A program made the position numbers and the translations under genes. A stretch of 64,000 nt of DNA, from NCBI GenBank assembly GCA_963758555.1, contig CAVWVW010000003.1, positions 2,108,001 through 2,172,000 of the forward strand. Reading direction: 5' to 3'. Position 1 is the first letter of the stretch; every line of letters begins with the position of its first letter. Shown in pieces: positions 27,743 through 37,794 of this stretch. Under the pieces are notes generated by a model, which was given only the letters and a program-made list of their open reading frames with translations, ran no database searches and was not told the DNA's origin. Source of the DNA: CAIUMH01 sp963758555. GTDB taxonomy: Bacteria; Actinomycetota; Acidimicrobiia; Acidimicrobiales; RAAP-2.

Positions 27743-29036
27743 CTACGCGACTCCGAGGAAGCGGGCGAGGTTGTCCCGCATGATCTTGCGAACGTCGCCA
27801 TCGTCGAGACCCTTGAGCGTCAAGACGTACTGCATGGGGTCGGGGATGCCCTCCGAGTGTGGGAAGTCCGAACCGAAGACGAGCGAGTCCACACCGAGCT
27901 CGTCCATCGCCCGATGGACGTTCTCCTCCGGGAACGGGGCGATGACGCAGCGCTCCTTGAAGACCGACGACGGCCGACCGGCGAGCTGACCCCACTTGGG
28001 CTTGCGGCCGAGCATCATGGCGTGGTCCATCTTGCGCAGCAGGTAGGGCAGCCACACGGTGCCGAACTCAGCGATCAGCACGTTGATCTTCGGGAACCGA
28101 CCGAAGAGGTTGTGGAACATCATCGCCGTGACGGTGTCCATGATCGGACGGTCGCCCCAGTAGCTGACCCACTGGAAGCCGTTGAAGTCTTGGTAGCGAG
28201 CCTCGGGGTCCTCGCTCCACTCAGCGCCGTAGCGAGAGTAGGGGGCGCCCAGGTGGACGGCCACGCGGGCCTCGGCCTCGTTGACGCGCTCCCAGAACGG
28301 GTCGAAGTACGGGTCGAAGGGAGAGCGGCCGTTCCACGCGGGACCGGGGTTGAGGTCGATCATCTTGGCACCGCGATCGAGCGAGCGCTCGAGCTCGGCG
28401 ACGGCGTAGTCGACGTCCAGGAGGGGGATGGGCACCGGGACGATGATGCGGCCCTCGTGAGCGAAGCCCCAGTCTTCGAAGAGCCAGTCGTTGTACGCAC
28501 GGTTCACCGCGTAGCCGGCCTCGACGTCACCACGGTTGAACGCGCTCTCCCAGCCCGTCCCCACGGCGTGCAGCACGGCCAGGTCGACGTTCTGCACGTC
28601 CATCAAGGTGAGTCGCGGGTCCTTGAGCTCAAAGGCGGGGCGCATCGCGCTGTACTTCTCGACGAGCTGCTCGCGGCTGAGCTGGTCGAGATCCTTCATC
28701 GGGTTGAGCTTGTTGAGCATCGCGCCCGGGATCGGGATGTTGCCCTGCATCTCGGGGAGCACGCTGAGATCGACGCCACCGTGACCGCCCTCAGGCTGGG
28801 TGTGCACACCGATGGTCTTGCGGTCGTGGTCGAGTTCGTCTTCGTCCTCGAAGGTGAGCATGTGCGGCTCACCGGGAAGCCAGGCGCGCTCCTCCATCTC
28901 GGGCGAGAGGAAGCGCGACGGAGCGTCGTAGGGCGCGTAGAGGTGGTGGTCGGCGTCGAAGATCCCGTAGGGCAGGCGTCTGCTCGAGCTCCGCTACGTA
29001 GATCCCTCGGGTGCCGACCTGGGTTCCATCAGACAT
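27743..29036 (-). CDS. Amidohydrolase family 2, one frameshift near 28980
   Basis: About 430 aa from ATG 29036, which follows GAGGAGGAATCACC. The first frame (MSDGTQVGTRGIYVAELEQ) must shift by one base to reach RLPYGIFDADHHLYAPYD, whose DADHHLY is the N-terminal metal motif. The rest is intact: MKDLDQLSREQLVEKYSAM, FGRFPKINVLIAEFGTVW, YLLRKMDHAMMLGR and VFGSDFPHSEG. It is the closest paralogue of the protein at 6720-8033, and both follow a short/long ACAD pair. It may act on a ring or amide intermediate; the reaction is unknown. Confidence 0.87.
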
Positions 29037-29089
29037 GGTGATTCCTCCTCAAGTGCCTCGAGCCCTCGAAGCACTTACTAATTGTACGC

Positions 29090-29098
29090 AGTTTAACT
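29090..29098. promoter_or_regulatory. AGTTTAACT site upstream of amidohydrolase
   Basis: The 9-mer AGTTTAACT, identical to the one at 11174, sits 54 bases before the amidohydrolase start in a short AT-rich gap between that gene and the ACAD gene. It may be an operator shared by the two catabolic loci. The evidence is repetition and position only. Confidence 0.35.
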
Positions 29099-29123
29099 TC
29101 AAATCCGCAGGGTGTGCCAGTCG

Positions 29124-30387
29124 TCACGCCGAACCTGTCCAGCTGCGCGCCTCGCGCAGGACCTCGTTGAAGGGTTTGTTCGAGTCATAGCTGGGCTCAC
29201 GAGGGAGTCCCAGCACCTTCTCGCTGATCGAGTTGCGCTGCATCTCGTTGGAGCCTCCAGCGATCGACCAGACCCTGCTGTTGAGGTACTCGATGCCCAC
29301 GCGCTCGCCTTCGGCGTCGCCGGGCTCCCAGGAGAGCGGAGACACCTTGGCCGAGCTCCATGATCTGACGAGCACGAATGGGATCGTGGACCCCGGCCGC
29401 CAGCTTCCAGTAGGAAGCGATGCCTGCTGCCGGCTTGTCGCCGGATCGCATCAGACCGGAGATGCGGTCGCCCAGCTTGACGCGCACGTAGTCGTTGACG
29501 TGGATCTGGCCGATGAGCTGGCGAGCCACGGGATCCTTGGAGCGACCAACCCGTTCAGCCAGCTGGACCAGCTTGGGGTCGACGCCGGTGTCGACGGGAG
29601 GCAGGAACGATGGATCGTCACGACCTGAGCTCCGCTCGATGAGCAACATGGTCTGCGTGACCGACCAACCTTGGTTCAGCTCTCCGATCATGTCGCTCTC
29701 AGGTACGACCACCTCGTCGAGGAACTCTTGGCAGAACTCCGCTTCGCCGCTGATCTCCCTGATCGGCTGGACGGTCACGCCGTCGGCCTTGAGCGAGACC
29801 GCGAACCAGGTCAGCCCCCGGTGCTTCGGCGCGTCCCAGTCGGTCCGTGCCAAGCACATGCCGTAGTCGGCGTAGTACCCGCCACTGGTCCAGATCTTCG
29901 ACCCGGTGAGCACCCACTGCTCACCGTCCTTGACTGCTCGAGTGGTGATGCCAGCCAAGTCGGACCCCGCACCGGGTTCAGAGAACAGCTGCACGAAGAG
30001 CTCCTCGCCGGAGAGCATCTTCGGGATGTGCCGCTTCAAGAACTCATCGGAGGCGTGCTTGAGCATGGTCTGAGCACAGGCGCCCAAGCTGGTGCCGCCG
30101 GCCACACCCAGGTTCGGCATGCGGAAGCTCCGTGCCATGGTGCCGAAGGCGCGCTGGTACTCCATGGGAAGGCCCTGGCCGCCGTAGGCGACAGGCCAGC
30201 TGATGCCGGCGTACCCGGCTTCGTAGACCTTCTTCTGCAAGGCGCGAGCCGGCAAGAAGTCCTCGGGCGTGCTGTGCCCGACGCCGCGGACGCGCAAGGG
30301 CTCGCGCGGGTCCTTTGGCTCCAGGTTCTGCTCGAGCCAGCTCTTGGCCTCCGCCAGGTACTCCTCGAGGTCGGGTGTGGCGCTCAT
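29124..30387 (-). CDS. Acyl-CoA dehydrogenase, long subunit, one frameshift near 29345
   Basis: About 420 aa; the span is 3n+1. Up to IRARQIMELGQ the first frame is intact, then the second frame gives KVSPLSWEPGDAEGERVG and SIAGGSNEMQRNSISEKVLG. The sequence parallels the protein encoded at 5294 throughout (EQNLEPKDPREPLRVRGVG vs EANLEPRDPSEGLSLRGVG; ELFVQLFSEPGAGSDLAG; TGSKIWTSGGYYADYG). It pairs with the short ACAD encoded 27 bases upstream. The likely role is dehydrogenation of a bulky acyl-CoA as a heterotetramer. Confidence 0.9.
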
Positions 30388-30414
30388 GGGCGTCCCTTCA
30401 GGTCAAGTCACGTC

Positions 30415-31541
30415 TCAGATCCCTTCGAGCTGGCAGATCCGCTCACGGTGGAAGGCAGCCGGCCCGTAGAGCGAGGCGTCGGTGGTGAGCCGTCGCAAGA
30501 AGAGATGGAAGTCGTGCTCCCAGGTGTAGGCGATGCCGCCGAAGTTCTGCCAGCATGCGTGCGCCAGCTCAACGGCGGCGTCGCTCACGAAGGACTTGGC
30601 GATGCTGGCAACCTCAAGGCTGGCCTGATCGCCGACTTGGACGGCCTTGACCGCGGCGGTGGCGGCGGCCTTGCTCATCTCGAGGTTGAGGCTGGTGTCG
30701 GCGAGCTGGTGCTTGATCGCTTGGAACGAGCCGATCGGCCGACCGAAGGCGATCCGGTCCTTGCTGTACTCCACGGTGAGCTCGAAGAGGTGGTCCATCG
30801 CGCCGACGCACTCGGCGGTGCTCAGCACCGAGGCCAGCGCGAGCTGGCGATCGAACGCAGCGGACGCGGTGGTCGGGCGTGCCGACCTGCGCTCCTGGGC
30901 CGAGCTCCACGCCTTCGAACCTCACGTCATAGAGACGTCTCGTGAGATCGAACCCTTCGACGGCGCTGACCGTCACGCCTGGGGCATCCGAGGCCACGAG
31001 GAACTGGGCGAGGCCGCCGGACCCCTCAGCCGTGGCGAGCAGCCAGGAGGCATCGCCGGCCTCGACCACGAGCGTCTTGCGCCCGTCGAGGCGAAACCCG
31101 TCGCCGTGCGCCTGCCAGGCCAGACCTGCAGCCCCCTGACCAGGCTCCGCCGGGTCCGGCGAGTGCCCACGACGCACCAGCCTCGCCCGAGACGAGCGAG
31201 CCCACGATCTCGGAGCGATCACTGCCCGAGGAGTCGTTGACCAAGGCGTCGATGATCACGTTGGTGTCGACGAAGCTCCCCGGCTGGAGGAACCAGCCCC
31301 GGACCTCGGCGAGCACCGCTGCGTCGGCGACGCCCTCCCCCGAGATGCTCCCGCCGCCAAGCGCTTCTGGGGCCAGCAGAGCGAACCAACCGAGCTCGGC
31401 ACCCTGGCTCCGATACGCCTCGTCAGCCCCGTCGCCCGAACCGACGAGCGCACGGACGCTGCTCAGAGGCAGACTCTTCTCGATGAAGCGTTCGGTCGTC
31501 TCTCGAAGCAGGTGCTGGTCATCGCTCAGCAATGGATCCAT
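30415..31541 (-). CDS. Acyl-CoA dehydrogenase, short subunit, two frameshifts
   Basis: About 375 aa from ATG 31541 (AAAGGACG upstream). Three frames must be joined, with shifts near 31150 and 30865: MDPLLSDDQHLLRETTERF to WALAGPGGAW; then FRLDGRKTLVVEAGDASWLL to VRFEGVELGPGAQVG; then LSTAECVGAMDHLFELTVEY to the C-terminal NFGGIAYTWEHDFHLFLRR. It is highly similar in layout to the protein encoded at 4139-5263. Together with the following ACAD and amidohydrolase genes it makes a reversed copy of the 4.1-8.0 kb block. Confidence 0.88.
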
Positions 31542-31686
31542 GCATCGTCCTTTCGGGCACTTGGGGGACCACACCGCCGGCGCCCGTCAGATTTGTACTA
31601 AGCATAATAACCGTAGGTCGGGGGGCTTGCTTCGGCCCGCCCTGAGAGAAGCCCAGCAAGGGCGGAACAGTGGAAGGTAGGCAGTA

Positions 31687-32529
31687 ATGGCTGGTTTTGA
31701 TGCATTTCGCTACGACGGCAAGCGCGTCTTGGTCGTCGGTGGCGCCACAGGGATGGGAGCCGCTGCCGCGCAGACTGTGGCCGACGCGGGCGCCGAGGTG
31801 ACCGTGTTCGACATCGCTCCCGTGACCTACGCCGGCGTCACCGCCGTCGAGGTCGACGTGCGCGACAAGGCGGCGCTCGACGCGGCGCTCGACGGACTCG
31901 AAGGGACGATCGACGCGCTGTTCTGCGCTGCGGGCATCGCGGACAGCCCCGACGTCATGAAGGTCAACTTCATCGCCCACCGCCACACCATCGAGCGCCT
32001 GATCGAAGCGGGCAAGCTGGGCCGTGGCTCCGCGATCTGCATGATCTCCTCGGTGGCCGGCATCGGCTGGGAAGCATCGCTCCCGACGCTCATCGACTTC
32101 CTTGCGTCGCCAGACTTTGAAGCGGCTGACAAGTGGGTGGCCGCTCACGAGGGCACGAACAACTACATGTTCTCCAAGCAGGCCATGAACGCCTACGTCT
32201 CGCGCATCTCCTATCCCTTCGCATCCAAGGGAATCCGGATCAACGCCATCTGCCCCGGACCGACCGACACGCCGCTCGCCCGTGCCAACGGCTGGCTTGA
32301 CGAGTTCGGCGCGGACTACCGCGAGGCGACCGGTCAAGCGACACCGCTCCAGCCCTCGCAGCAGGGCAACACCATGGTGTTCTTGAACAGCGATGCCGCG
32401 AGCGGCATCAGCGGCGTCAACCTGCTCGTCGACACCGGACACGTCATGAGCTCGATCGGCGGCACCTGGGAGCCAGGTGCACCCGTGATCGAGTTCCTCA
32501 TGACGGCCCAAGCGATGGCCGCCCCCTGA
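31687..32529 (+). CDS. SDR, 3-alpha-hydroxysteroid dehydrogenase-like
   Basis: 280 aa. The cofactor motif GGATGMGAA and catalytic YMFSK (YxxxK, within NNYMFSKQAMNAYV) are present. The arrangement, with a long insert between the SSVAGIGWE serine strand and the YxxxK helix, matches the 3-alpha-HSD/coniferyl-alcohol dehydrogenase group of SDRs. It oxidises or reduces a ring or side-chain hydroxyl with NAD(P). Divergent from the ACAD operon; it converges with another SDR, 47 bases apart. Confidence 0.9.
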   Translation: MAGFDAFRYDGKRVLVVGGATGMGAAAAQTVADAGAEVTVFDIAPVTYAGVTAVEVDVRDKAALDAALDGLEGTIDALFCAAGIADSPDVMKVNFIAHRHTIERLIEAGKLGRGSAICMISSVAGIGWEASLPTLIDFLASPDFEAADKWVAAHEGTNNYMFSKQAMNAYVSRISYPFASKGIRINAICPGPTDTPLARANGWLDEFGADYREATGQATPLQPSQQGNTMVFLNSDAASGISGVNLLVDTGHVMSSIGGTWEPGAPVIEFLMTAQAMAAP

Positions 32530-32576
32530 TCGACGGCCTCCCGAGAGGCCGTCACCGCACAGCACAGCGCCGACAG

Positions 32577-33368
32577 CTACTGGTTGACGGTGTAACCACC
32601 GTTCACGGGATAGGTCTGTCCTGTGATCCATGAGCCGCGGTCGCTCGCCAGGAACGTGATGACCCCGGCAACGTCGTCGGGTGTGCCGAGTCGGCGGGTG
32701 ATGTAAGCCTTCTTCTGCTTGGCCAGGCGCTCCGCCCACTCCTCGGACTCTTCAGCCATCTGAGCCAACCCGATGGTGTCCACGGTGCCCAGTGACACGC
32801 AGTTGGCCGTGATCCCGTGAGACCCGACCTCTTTGGCGATTGCTCTCATGAAGCCCGCCGCCCCTGCCTTGGCTGCGGCATACGGTGCCATGCGAGCCTC
32901 ACCGACCCGGCCGGCCTCGGAGACCACGGTGATCACGCGCCCCGATCCGGCTTCGAGCATGTGTGGCAGCACGACGCGGGTGCAGTTCATGACGCCGAAG
33001 AGGTTGACGGCGAAGTAGCGATCCCACTCATCAGGCTCGGTCTCTTGGAAGCGGCCCACGCTGACCGAGACGCCGGCGGCAGGAGGTCCGGCGTTGCCAG
33101 CGTTGTTGACCAGGATGTCCACGCCTGGTGCCTCGGCGAGGGCCGTGCGCACGGCGTCGTAGTCGGAGACGTCGAAGGGGCACGGCGCGGCTTGGCCGCC
33201 CACATCGGTGATCTCACCCGCGACGGCCTCGGCGAGCGCCGGATCGAAGTCGTTCACCAGCACGTGGGCTCCCGCCTGGGAGAAGGCCAGCGCGGTGGCC
33301 CTTCCCACCCCGTGGCCGGCGCCGGTGATGAGGCCCACCTGGCCGCTCAGATCGATGTCGTAGGTCAT
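32577..33368 (-). CDS. SDR family oxidoreductase
   Basis: 263 aa, classical SDR: LITGAGHGVGRATALAF for NAD(P) binding, DFDP after beta-2 suggesting NAD preference, NNAGNAG, the catalytic tetrad in VVSEAGRVG and YAAAKAGAAGF, and PVNGG at the C-terminus. It could act as a 3-hydroxyacyl-CoA dehydrogenase or on a ring alcohol; the sequence does not decide. An AGTTTGACA element lies 76 bases before the start. Confidence 0.92.
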   Translation of the reverse strand: MTYDIDLSGQVGLITGAGHGVGRATALAFSQAGAHVLVNDFDPALAEAVAGEITDVGGQAAPCPFDVSDYDAVRTALAEAPGVDILVNNAGNAGPPAAGVSVSVGRFQETEPDEWDRYFAVNLFGVMNCTRVVLPHMLEAGSGRVITVVSEAGRVGEARMAPYAAAKAGAAGFMRAIAKEVGSHGITANCVSLGTVDTIGLAQMAEESEEWAERLAKQKKAYITRRLGTPDDVAGVITFLASDRGSWITGQTYPVNGGYTVNQ

Positions 33369-33580
33369 GGGCTGCTCCGGGTCGCTCGTGGCTCCGTCAG
33401 AGGGGCCTGCTGGCCCGTCCGATCTGCCCGCCTTGCATAGCAGAGTTTGACAACGCCCAAGAAAGCCAAATCCCTCTCACAGATGCTCTGGAGCGCCCTG
33501 TGCTCCCCCTCGCACGCCTTGTCCCGCTTGAAGCGGAACTGCTAGCACTTGGGCTACGTCGAACAGCAGAGCGGGGGACG

Positions 33581-34622
33581 ATGTCGAGCACGAAGCGGTT
33601 CAAGGTGGTCCAGTGGTCCACTGGCAACATCGGCCGACGCTCGCTTCGAGCGGTCCTCGACCACCCTGAGATGGACCTCGTCGGGCTCTACGTCCATGGA
33701 GAGGACAAGCGCGGCCGCGATGCGGGCGAGCTCTCGGGAGGTGAGCCCGTCGGCATCCTCGCCACCAGCGACATCGACGAGATCTTGGGTCTCAGTGCGG
33801 ACTGCGTGCTCTACATGCCGCTGCGCGCCAACCTCGACGAGGTGTGTCGGATCCTCGAGTCGGGCGCCAACGTGGTGACCACGTGCAGCGACTTCCACCG
33901 ACCAGACAGCATGAAGCCCGCCGAGCGAGCTCAGGTCGAAGCAGGCCTGTCGGCGAGGCGGTTCCTCGCTGCACTCGACCGGCTCCTCCCCGGGCTTCAT
34001 CACCGAGGCGCTCCCGCTCGTGCTCACCTCCATCGAGCGACGCCTCGACTGCTACACCATCACCGAATCCGCCGACTGCTCGTCGCGCAACTCTCCCGAC
34101 ATGCTCTTCACCATGATGGGCTTCGGTCGCCAAGCGGAAGATTTCGACCCGAGGCGGCTCGAGCGCTACGGCACCGGCACCTTCGGCGCCTCGATGGGCG
34201 TCGTGGCCGACGCACTCGGCCTCAGCTTCGACAGCGTCGAGACGACCGCTGAGGTCGCCGTCGCCACCAAAGACGTTGAGATCGCCGCTGGGCTGCTCAA
34301 GGAGGGCACCATCGCCGCCCAGCGCTTCATCGTCTCAGGCATGCGTGACGGCCGAGTCCTCATGCGCTTCATCGCCTCGTGGTACCTGACCGAGGCGATC
34401 GAGCCGGCGTGGGAGCTTCGCCCGACGGGGTGGCACGTCTCGGTCGAGGGTGATCTCCCTCTCGAGGTGAGCATCGGCTTCCCCGTTCCACCCGAGAGGT
34501 GGGCAGAGACTTCCCCGGGGATCACCGCGTTCCGCCCTGTCAACGCGCTGGCCTCCGTGGTCGCGGCTGAGCCTGGCATCCGCACGACGGGCGATCTGCC
34601 TCAGGTCATCGCGCACTTCTGA
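33581..34622 (+). CDS. DAP-dehydrogenase/DHDP-reductase-like NAD(P) oxidoreductase, one frameshift near 33945
   Basis: About 346 aa; span 3n+1. Start ATG 33581 after GCGGGGGACG. N-terminal Rossmann: FKVVQWSTGNIGRRSLRAVL, and the pattern VLYMPLRANLDEVCRIL; after removing one G the protein reads GGSSLHSTGSSPGFITEALPL, then MLFTMMGFGRQAEDFDP. This is the actinobacterial family related to dihydrodipicolinate reductase and 2,4-diaminopentanoate dehydrogenase; substrates of most members are unknown. It is a tandem paralogue of the next gene. Confidence 0.82.
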
Positions 34623-34764
34623 GCATCGAGCGCCCGAGGCCGACGTGAGGCTGTCCGGCGACGATCAGGAGAATTAGACGCAGCCCACATAATCGAGAAA
34701 CTGTGGTAGCCAAGGACCTGGCAACAGCGGGGCTGGACCCCTCTGTGCGGCGATCGGGGGAACC

Positions 34765-35832
34765 ATGACCTATTCAGTGATCCAGTGGGCAACCGGTGTG
34801 ATCGGCACGGAGGCCGCCCTCGGCGTCGTCGGGCACAAGGACCTCGAGCTCGTCGGAGCGTGGGTCTCCTCGGACGCCAAGGACGGCAGAGACGTCGGTG
34901 AGATCTTGGGCATCGATCCGCTCGGCTTCACCGCCACCCAAGACAAGGACGCGCTGCTCGCGTCGGCGGCGGACTGCGTCAGCTACATGCCGGCTCGCAC
35001 CTGGGCCGTCAACCCCATGGACTCCTTCGGTCAGCTCTTGGAGATCCTGCGGTCGGGCAAGAACGTGGTCAGCCTCTGGTGGCCGACGCTCATCTACCCC
35101 AAGGCGGTCAGCGACGAGGTCTACGACGCCCTCCAGCAGGCGTGCCTCGACGGAGGCTCGAGCTTCTACTCCCAGGGCATGGACCCCGGCTACGGCAGCG
35201 CTGGACTTGCCCTCGCTGCCCTCGAGCTCAGTCGAGGGGTCACGACCGTCAACACCTTTGAGTACTTCAACAACGGCAGCTGGGAGGGCCCTGACGTGGC
35301 CATGTTCTTCGGCTTCGGCAAGGAGAACGTCGATGAGACCCCCATCCTCTTCCCCGGGGTGACGGCCAGCTATCACGCCACGACGCTCCACCTCATCGCC
35401 GCAGCGATGGGCGAGGAGATCGAGGAGATCGTCGAAGAGCACAGCGTCGGCTACGCCGACGAGACCTTCGACGTCCCCGCCGGGCACATCCCCAAGGGCA
35501 CCATCTCCATGGTCAACTACCAGGTGAAGGGCCTGATCGGCGGCGAGCCTCGCTTCATCCTCAACCACATCGAGACGCTGCGCGACGAGGACTTCCCGGC
35601 CAAGGGCTTCCCGGGCAGCGGCTATCGGGTCGAGGTTGAGGGCGACGCCAACGTGTCACTCGAGCTGGTCATCGACGCGCCCAACACGCCCCGAGGTGTC
35701 TACGACGGCGTGGCGATCGTGACGGCGATGAGCGTCGTCAACGCCATCCCGGCGGTCTGCGAGGCGCCGCCCGGGGTGCTCTCGCTGATCGATCTCAAGC
35801 GCTTCGCGTCAAAGAACCTCCGCGCCCTCTGA
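34765..35832 (+). CDS. DAP-dehydrogenase/DHDP-reductase-like NAD(P) oxidoreductase
   Basis: 355 aa, ATG after ATCGGGGGAACC. N-terminal YSVIQWATGVIGTEAALGVV is a variant dinucleotide fold matching the previous protein (VVQWSTGNIGRRSLRAVL), followed by ADCVSYMP and a C-terminal domain with GVYDGVAIVTAMSVVNAIPA. The pair suggests a duplicated enzyme or a heteromer. Family members reduce or deaminate with NAD(P)H; the physiological substrate is unknown. This copy is not frameshifted. Confidence 0.88.
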   Translation: MTYSVIQWATGVIGTEAALGVVGHKDLELVGAWVSSDAKDGRDVGEILGIDPLGFTATQDKDALLASAADCVSYMPARTWAVNPMDSFGQLLEILRSGKNVVSLWWPTLIYPKAVSDEVYDALQQACLDGGSSFYSQGMDPGYGSAGLALAALELSRGVTTVNTFEYFNNGSWEGPDVAMFFGFGKENVDETPILFPGVTASYHATTLHLIAAAMGEEIEEIVEEHSVGYADETFDVPAGHIPKGTISMVNYQVKGLIGGEPRFILNHIETLRDEDFPAKGFPGSGYRVEVEGDANVSLELVIDAPNTPRGVYDGVAIVTAMSVVNAIPAVCEAPPGVLSLIDLKRFASKNLRAL

Positions 35833-35848
35833 GCCGAGCCGACCTCTC

Positions 35849-36509
35849 TCAGCTCGAGGCTTCCTTCGCCTGCATCTCGGCCATCATCTTGTTCACGTGG
35901 GGCAGGTCGGGGAGGCTCGGCCGCCCGCCCTTGAGCTCATGGAAGTTGTCGTGCTTGAGCAGCCACACCGTGTGCTCGAGGAGCTCGAGGGCCTCGTCGT
36001 CTGACGGCGGCTCGCTGATGACCGGACCGAACATGGCCCGACCCTCACCTTCGCCGAGGCGAAGCGTGGGGACGCCGAAGGCGCCCGTCTCGGCTACCAG
36101 GCCGTCGTGCTCGTCGAGCACTTGCTTCCAGGTGGCGTCGTCGCCCAAGGCCTGCTCGCAGAGAGCCGGATCGAGCTGCGCCTCGACCAGGGCGGCACGG
36201 ATGACCTCAGGATCAGAGAGGTCCTCGAGGTCGAAGAAGTAGCGCCGGCTCACCGCTGGCGTAGAAGCGACCACAGGCCGCGTGGCCCTGGGTGTCTCGC
36301 ACCAGCACCGCCGTCCGAAGGGCCGGTGCCGACTTCGACGGAACCGGGTCGAACTCCTCGTGCGCGCCCTCGAAGTTGTTGAGCTCGAGGCAGAACACAC
36401 CCCAGCGCAGCTCGACGTGGCCCAGCGCTTCGAGGCGAAGCGCCCAGCGAGAGGTCTGATAGCACCAGGGGCAGCGAGGATCGAAGGAGAACTGGATGCG
36501 CTCTGTCAT
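35849..36509 (-). CDS. DsbA-family thioredoxin-fold protein, one frameshift near 36247
   Basis: About 220 aa; span 3n+1. The redox motif CPWC is Cys13-Cys16 in FSFDPRCPWCYQTSRW. After GHAACGRFYASGEP the frame shifts to RYFFDLEDLSDPEVIRAAL, continuing through GAFGVPTLRLGEGEGRAMFGP, the cis-Pro loop typical of DsbA/FrnE. No signal peptide is seen, so it is cytosolic, like FrnE or 2-hydroxychromene-carboxylate isomerase relatives. The role may be disulfide exchange or isomerisation. The gene is convergent with the oxidoreductase gene ending at 35832. Confidence 0.85.
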
Positions 36510-36664
36510 CTCGCCATCTTACGAGGCGACCTCTCAGGAGCGATCGGCTCGAGGCCCGGCCGTTGACGCCCTCTCGCAGGCCTCGTTAGCCTCGCCTCGT
36601 CGGCGCTCCGTGCCGACAGGGGGGTCCAGATGCCAGAGCTGCCGACTCAGAACGCCGCGCTCCG

Positions 36665-37279
36665 TTGACGTCGCCCGAGGTCACCGGGCCCGACGCCTCA
36701 GAGCCAGATGCGATGGAGATCCTCCGGGCCAAGCGTGGCGAGGGCTGGGAGTGGAACAGGATCCAAGCAGATCCGTGCCCTCAGTGCGGCGACGACCCCG
36801 CCTCCGTCGACCCGGCGGCGCTCGGGGCGCTCGTCGTCCAGCGAGCAGACGCCTGGCGGGGGTTCTTGGTCACCGCTGACGACGCGTACCTCCGGACCTG
36901 CCCTGAGCCAGGGGTGTTCTCACCACTCCAGTACGCGGCCCACGTGCGGGGGATCCTGACCGTCTACACCGATCGGATGGTCCTGGGCCTCGACGAGGAG
37001 AGCCCGGTCGTCCCGCTCTTCAACCCCGGCCAAGCCGAATGGGACAGCTACAACCTGCTCACCCGCGACGAGGTGGCCGGCGAGATCGAGGCGCAGGGGC
37101 GCCGCCTGGCGGCGACCATCGACGTCGCCTACCCAGCGGGGTGGGCCCGAGAGGTGATCAACGACCGGGGCGTCTACGGCGTCTACACCTTCACGGTCGG
37201 AGGCCTGGCGTGCAACGCCACGCACGAGACCTACCACCACCTCCTCGACGCCACCGGCACCCTGCAGGCGGGCTCATGA
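36665..37279 (+). CDS. DinB-fold (mycothiol transferase-like) protein
   Basis: 204 aa from TTG 36665, or 188 aa from ATG 36713, which lacks a clear ribosome site. The four-helix DinB pattern is visible: VQRADAWRGFLV, FSPLQYAAHVRGIL with a metal His, and C-terminal NATHETYHHLLD giving further His ligands. A CPQCGDD motif near the N-terminus (about residues 38-44) is an extra Cys pair. DinB proteins in actinobacteria include mycothiol S-transferases. The stop overlaps the next start (ATGA). Confidence 0.8.
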   Translation: MTSPEVTGPDASEPDAMEILRAKRGEGWEWNRIQADPCPQCGDDPASVDPAALGALVVQRADAWRGFLVTADDAYLRTCPEPGVFSPLQYAAHVRGILTVYTDRMVLGLDEESPVVPLFNPGQAEWDSYNLLTRDEVAGEIEAQGRRLAATIDVAYPAGWAREVINDRGVYGVYTFTVGGLACNATHETYHHLLDATGTLQAGS

Positions 37280-37782
37280 GCGACGATCGCTCCAGCAACC
37301 GCTCCGAGAGCCGCTTGGCAGATCTTGAGGCGCGGCTCCGGCTGGTCGAGGACCAGCTCGCGCTCCATCGCCTCATCAACACCTGGGGGCTGGCTGCCGA
37401 CACCGGCAACGCGGAGGCGGCAGCCTCGCTCTTCGCCGACGACGGCGTGCTCGAATCGGACCTGAGCTACCTCGTCGGTCCTGACGCCGTGCGCTCGATG
37501 ATCAACTCCGAGGGTCAGCAAGCCCTCATCGAGCAGGGCTCAGCACACATCCCCGCCTTCCCTGTGCTCGAGGTCCACGGTGACGAGGCGAGCGCCAGCG
37601 GTTACACGACGGTGTTCCGCCACACCGAGGTGGGCTATGAGATCTGGCGGGTCTCGGCGAACCACTGGACGTTCCGGCGCACGCCCGAGGGCTGGCAGCT
37701 CACCAAGCGGACCAACCACGTCATCGACGGCGGCAGCGAGGCGCTCGAGCTGCTCGCCAGGGCCTTCGACCACGGAGGGTGA
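37276..37782 (+). CDS. SnoaL-like (NTF2-fold) protein
   Basis: 168 aa, ATG 37276 overlapping the TGA of the DinB gene. N-terminal helix LVEDQLALHRLINTWGLAADTGNAE and LFADDGVLESDLSYLVGPDAVRSMI are typical of the SnoaL_4 group, followed by the curved sheet (ASASGYTTVFRHTEVGYEIWRVS) and WQLTKRTNHVIDG. It resembles the product of 12397-12828. Function unknown; a dehydratase or isomerase is possible. Confidence 0.82.
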   Translation: MSDDRSSNRSESRLADLEARLRLVEDQLALHRLINTWGLAADTGNAEAAASLFADDGVLESDLSYLVGPDAVRSMINSEGQQALIEQGSAHIPAFPVLEVHGDEASASGYTTVFRHTEVGYEIWRVSANHWTFRRTPEGWQLTKRTNHVIDGGSEALELLARAFDHGG

Positions 37783-37794
37783 GGCTGCTCGTCT

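Noticed and set aside
27671..29041. 456-aa open frame opposite the third amidohydrolase
   Set aside because: Val/Glu/His-rich shadow without domains; its length only reflects codon-position GC bias.
29671..30945. 424-aa open frame opposite the acyl-CoA dehydrogenases
   Set aside because: Antisense to two conserved genes and without recognisable features.
31519..32739. 406-aa open frame opposite the 3-alpha-HSD-like SDR
   Set aside because: Shadow; the SDR strand has cofactor and YxxxK motifs.
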